The notes beneath the pieces are model-generated. The model had not been told where the DNA came from. It did not search any database and was given only the letters and a program-made list of their open reading frames with translations. The position numbers and the translations under genes were made by a program. Shown piece after piece: positions 5,201 through 7,395 of a stretch of 7,395 nucleotides of DNA. The DNA is taken from NCBI GenBank assembly GCA_019422005.1, contig JAHZEF010000115.1:1-7395 (forward strand), read 5' to 3'. The first letter of the stretch is position 1. Every line of letters starts with the position of its first letter. This DNA comes from Clostridiales bacterium. GTDB taxonomy: Bacteria; Bacillota; Clostridia; Oscillospirales; Oscillospiraceae.

Positions 5201-7395
5201 TGGGAAAAAGACCATTTCCTGGCGGTTTGAAAACGGAGATACGACCAACGGCGTGACATACAGCTATACGGTGGTCAAGAACAATCAGCAGCTTCTGAGC
5301 GACAGCGGAACCGCCCTGTCTGAAACCGGCAGCCTGGAGCTGCCCATTGACCAGGTGGGGGCGGACAGCCTGCGGGATATCTATATTGTCACCATGCAGG
5401 CGCGCAATCCGCAGGATACGGTGGACTCCTCCGATTCCTTTGTCCTGTATGTGTACAAAAGCGGCGCGCTGGACATTGTGGTGGACGGGCAGAAGACGGA
5501 CGGCCTTCTCATGGACAACAGCCAAAATCCTGCGGTCAACCAGACGACGACTGAAAATGTGGAGAAGGTGCGGGAGGAAGCGAACCTGCAGAGCACCGTC
5601 GGCATCAACAGCGGGGACTATCAATGGAGCAGCGTCGACGATCAGATTGCCTGGGAGAGCAGTGACAACAACGCGGCCAACCTCAACTTCCAGCAGGGCG
5701 GCGTTTACAACGATATCCGGGAATATGACTATTCCACCTTCCGGCCCTCCTCGGAGTTTATGCTGGTTGGCCAGAACGACGGCGAGACCACCATTACGGC
5801 CACCCACGCCAAGACAGGCGAACAGACCACGCTTGACGTCACAGTCAAAACCCTGCAGGATAAGCTGTATGTGTTCAACTGCTTCCCCCGCAGGGAGACC
5901 GAACTGACTTACACCAACGGCGCGGGCGACGAAAAGACGCTGAAGACCAACGCGCAGGGCGAAATCGCCATTTATGAGGAAAAGGGGATTGCCAGCGACG
6001 TCACGCTGAAATCCGGCGCAGGCGACGACCTGTACCTGGGAACCATCTACCGGGAAAAGCTTATCTCCTCAGAGGCCGACCCCTCCAGGCTGGAGCTGTA
6101 TCCTGTCAACGCCTTCAGCCTGCGGCCGGCCAGCCGGGTCAGCCTGTTCCTGCTGGAGGAAAGCGGCCAGCCCTATGAGGGGGATCTGACCATCAGCGGC
6201 GGCGTTTATAAAAACGGGAAGCTCTGTGAGGAAACCATGATAGTCGGCAGCCCCGTGGAACTCCGGGAAGACGGCAACCTGGTCATCACTATGGATCCCA
6301 CCAAGTTCTGGACTGACAGCCATGACGAGGAGCTTTCTGCGGCGGATCAGCTGGACTATGTCTTCATCGCGCGCACGCCGGGGGACGCTTATTATCCGCT
6401 GTACATCAAGGTGGACGGGGCGGTGAGCCAGGAGGATTCCGTGGCCTTTACCACCAGCGCACTGATGGTAACCAAGGTGCCGGAGGACGAGCGGGAGAAA
6501 CCCTTCATCGCCACCCAGACCGCCCAGTATAAAAAGCCGGGCCAGGTGGCGTCCCCGGTGCTGAATTATTCGGAGATCATCGGCGTCAGCGACTATTTCC
6601 CGGAAATGGACCTGACCACCACGGTCCTGTGGTGGGGGGAGGACGCGGCCACGGCTGCGGAAGGGCAGTACGACGTATATCTGACCGACGAGCACAATAA
6701 CCGGCTCCAGGGCCAGCGGACCAGTGATGTGACCCGGTATCCCTTCTCGGATATCGCGGTTTCCGAAAATGTCTACGCATTCCGCGACGGGCTGGATCTG
6801 GAAACCGGCGACACCATGCGGCCGAAGATGAAGCTCATCGGCCGGGACGGCACCACGCTGCTGGTTCGGGATACCGCATTCCAGATGATGAACGCAGTGG
6901 GCCTGCCGGATCTGGAGAGCGACCCGGGCCTCAACGGGGCGCTGGACGACATGTTTGACGACGGCGGGTACGGCACAGACACCTCCAGCCCCAACTATAA
7001 CCAGGGCGGGGAAATGGCTGCGCCGGGCACCATGAATCTGCTGTCCAAGCTGAACATCGAAAGCTCTGCGCTGACCATGGCGCTGTACCCCACGGCGAAT
7101 CCCGGCGTCTGGCAGTTCCTGGTGACGGCCGGATTCGACGGCATGGGCGACAGCAAGAGCGAAAATAAGGTGATGATCGATCAGGCGGCGGATAAGACTT
7201 CCTTCCTGCCCGGGCCGATGGACATCTATAAGGTGATTTCGGGAACGTATGTCAAGGATACGGTCAAGGATCTGACGCAGGCGCTCAAGAGCGGCACCGG
7301 CAACGAGAAGGCCTACGGCGCAAAGCTGGGCGGCTTCTACGAGGGCATTGTCACCTGGAATGCGGAAAAGGGGCAGTGGGAGTTCAAAACCCGCA
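2280..7395 (+). CDS. Giant secreted Ig-like/Calx-beta surface protein (3' end outside window)
   Basis: At least 1705 residues, with no stop before the right edge. Residues 1-37 form a signal peptide: basic start MGKKEERGKQLR, hydrophobic core VVSVGLAVSLLCG, and cleavage after AFA (residue 37). Residues 38-233 are a charged, helix-rich segment containing LDGEEWTLDRVRRML (from 121). A Calx-beta domain lies near 235-345, with the hallmark YRTVDGSALAGVNYQ and TFAPGETSKTITV. After an unassigned stretch comes an Ig-like unit at about 507-610 (DGTYYPGQKIPVTVTFSEPV). A BIG2 domain lies at about 735-825 (VWASSDPAVASID at 778), an Ig/FN3-like segment at about 963-1062, and a degenerate BIG2 at about 1110-1193 (IAWESSD at 1123). 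A carboxypeptidase-regulatory-like module follows at 1195-1250, then an unassigned module at 1254-1330 with GTIY, LYPVN and GGVYKNG. Residues 1544-1565 are acidic. No enzyme motif, LPXTG or SLH domain is visible, but the C-terminus is missing. An adhesin or cell-envelope structural role is likely from the domains, not shown. It has its own promoter, behind the two-component operon. Confidence 0.9.
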   Translation, partial: MGKKEERGKQLRQTARSVVSVGLAVSLLCGTATPAFALMELTAKNPAEENQRLLEQIERLLRDTGKTAEEKLRELQSLGVVSEEAKLPDQMPESGGQGAAPELEEIGSSVEGLVTQGTILLDGEEWTLDRVRRMLAEPGVDLSRTVDIDGIQVTLENLKTMVEIEDAIQAFADSFPPPEELPEQQRAEYDSILQQLRTTGIELTLEDGAYSAEELAAMSGADGGVSVLAAGTSYNHSARLKVSASLVKTNNGANASFTVTQPKLDYATSFTYRTVDGSALAGVNYQSVPETTVTFAPGETSKTITVTGKTDNTNRWNGDISYAIELYNAQNILFDNGYDANTVQVDIQKSSTFAANDTEGGETFLIAYSKEGSVDGGGSSKFFNPAPTQPYGIVINPLSLSTELKQAISDGIATHLVFAHDPAFHEPYVTTNITFKVDDQILGQMTQGPGGQSSIIRGAMRLTDEMKTRLLNASAVSGEATVTHSPDNTEFYNQYIRGLYFVDWENPTIVDVKVPDGTYYPGQKIPVTVTFSEPVKSDSDPTNQIRYIVNGTTLSDGTPATLSTRRTLYYPVKDKDAANVTITTIRSVKDAVGKWMSPDDSTNRPFTGAKLVTSRQNTFLSVSCETPVLEADGGDAVVQIKLDTELSDWVMQPDALDNIKLSADGGATFLDVDWLRISGVAQEDTLAGTVTLPRNLSDQPAVTRVELFLKGSDGKFSPVLGQGKYVDLTVSVGTFAEAIAFDEESYPAENVIYFNKPPRLTCTVTPPLESLQPQRKIVWASSDPAVASIDENGQVTAFKEGQVSFTASVDGAGTTLTAQTPVFEVVDGGEPFLQIPGSVTTSVYTDTTVSWNTNVTYKLDKKGQVARYSVTFYEGLVTEDELADAQSVWETTVDGVDGDGVFINSVVIPGDLLKEISADAVPAYTVAVSCDHPDYPGQTLLTLAPIITQAKPVVPRFETLDTYFITDSDESIQDGKKTISWRFENGDTTNGVTYSYTVVKNNQQLLSDSGTALSETGSLELPIDQVGADSLRDIYIVTMQARNPQDTVDSSDSFVLYVYKSGALDIVVDGQKTDGLLMDNSQNPAVNQTTTENVEKVREEANLQSTVGINSGDYQWSSVDDQIAWESSDNNAANLNFQQGGVYNDIREYDYSTFRPSSEFMLVGQNDGETTITATHAKTGEQTTLDVTVKTLQDKLYVFNCFPRRETELTYTNGAGDEKTLKTNAQGEIAIYEEKGIASDVTLKSGAGDDLYLGTIYREKLISSEADPSRLELYPVNAFSLRPASRVSLFLLEESGQPYEGDLTISGGVYKNGKLCEETMIVGSPVELREDGNLVITMDPTKFWTDSHDEELSAADQLDYVFIARTPGDAYYPLYIKVDGAVSQEDSVAFTTSALMVTKVPEDEREKPFIATQTAQYKKPGQVASPVLNYSEIIGVSDYFPEMDLTTTVLWWGEDAATAAEGQYDVYLTDEHNNRLQGQRTSDVTRYPFSDIAVSENVYAFRDGLDLETGDTMRPKMKLIGRDGTTLLVRDTAFQMMNAVGLPDLESDPGLNGALDDMFDDGGYGTDTSSPNYNQGGEMAAPGTMNLLSKLNIESSALTMALYPTANPGVWQFLVTAGFDGMGDSKSENKVMIDQAADKTSFLPGPMDIYKVISGTYVKDTVKDLTQALKSGTGNEKAYGAKLGGFYEGIVTWNAEKGQWEFKTR

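Noticed and set aside
4218..5807. Antisense open frame of about 529 codons on the - strand
   Set aside because: Fully inside the giant gene; composition is typical of a codon-bias shadow and no ribosome site or domain is seen.
5347..5907. Second + frame of 186 codons inside the giant gene
   Set aside because: Overlaps continuous Ig-like coding in the main frame; Arg/Thr/Ser-rich out-of-frame translation with no ribosome site.

Overview
The window looks like chromosomal DNA from a Gram-positive, low-branching Firmicute, most likely a gut Clostridia member (Oscillospirales-like). This is inferred from strong AGGAGG-type ribosome sites, a Firmicute-style terminator, GC-rich codons (about 60 % GC by eye, many CTG/GCG/GAC codons) and the type of giant secreted Ig-like protein present. 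I cannot assign a genus. All genes read on the + strand.

Layout. (1) Positions 1-1031 hold the 3' part of a membrane-bound LytS/YesM-type sensor histidine kinase whose start lies upstream of the window. (2) Positions 1028-1819 hold its partner response regulator, translationally coupled by a 4-base GTGA overlap. It joins a LytR/AgrA-like receiver to a SARP-type winged-helix DNA-binding domain with only a remnant of the usual BTAD tail. (3) Positions 1820-2279 are a 460-base gap rich in signals: a 13-bp tandem repeat, a chain of small hairpins, a textbook intrinsic terminator (2019-2050), a perfect 9-bp direct repeat with 11-bp period (2048-2067), an extended -10 promoter (2075-2083), and a leader of about 190 nt with several strong GC palindromes. 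(4) From 2280 to the right edge runs one uninterrupted reading frame of at least 1705 codons. It encodes a secreted, multidomain surface protein with a signal peptide, a Calx-beta domain, Ig-like/BIG2-type domains and a carboxypeptidase-regulatory-like module. Its C-terminus and cell-surface anchor lie outside the window.

How they may work together (inference). The kinase senses an unknown membrane or extracellular cue and phosphorylates the regulator. The regulator's SARP-like domain could then bind the 11-bp-period direct repeat just upstream of the extended -10 and switch on the giant surface protein. That repeat spacing is the layout known for SARP activators, which makes the promoter the most interesting spot here. 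No RNA genes, CRISPR arrays, insertion sequences or phage genes are visible.
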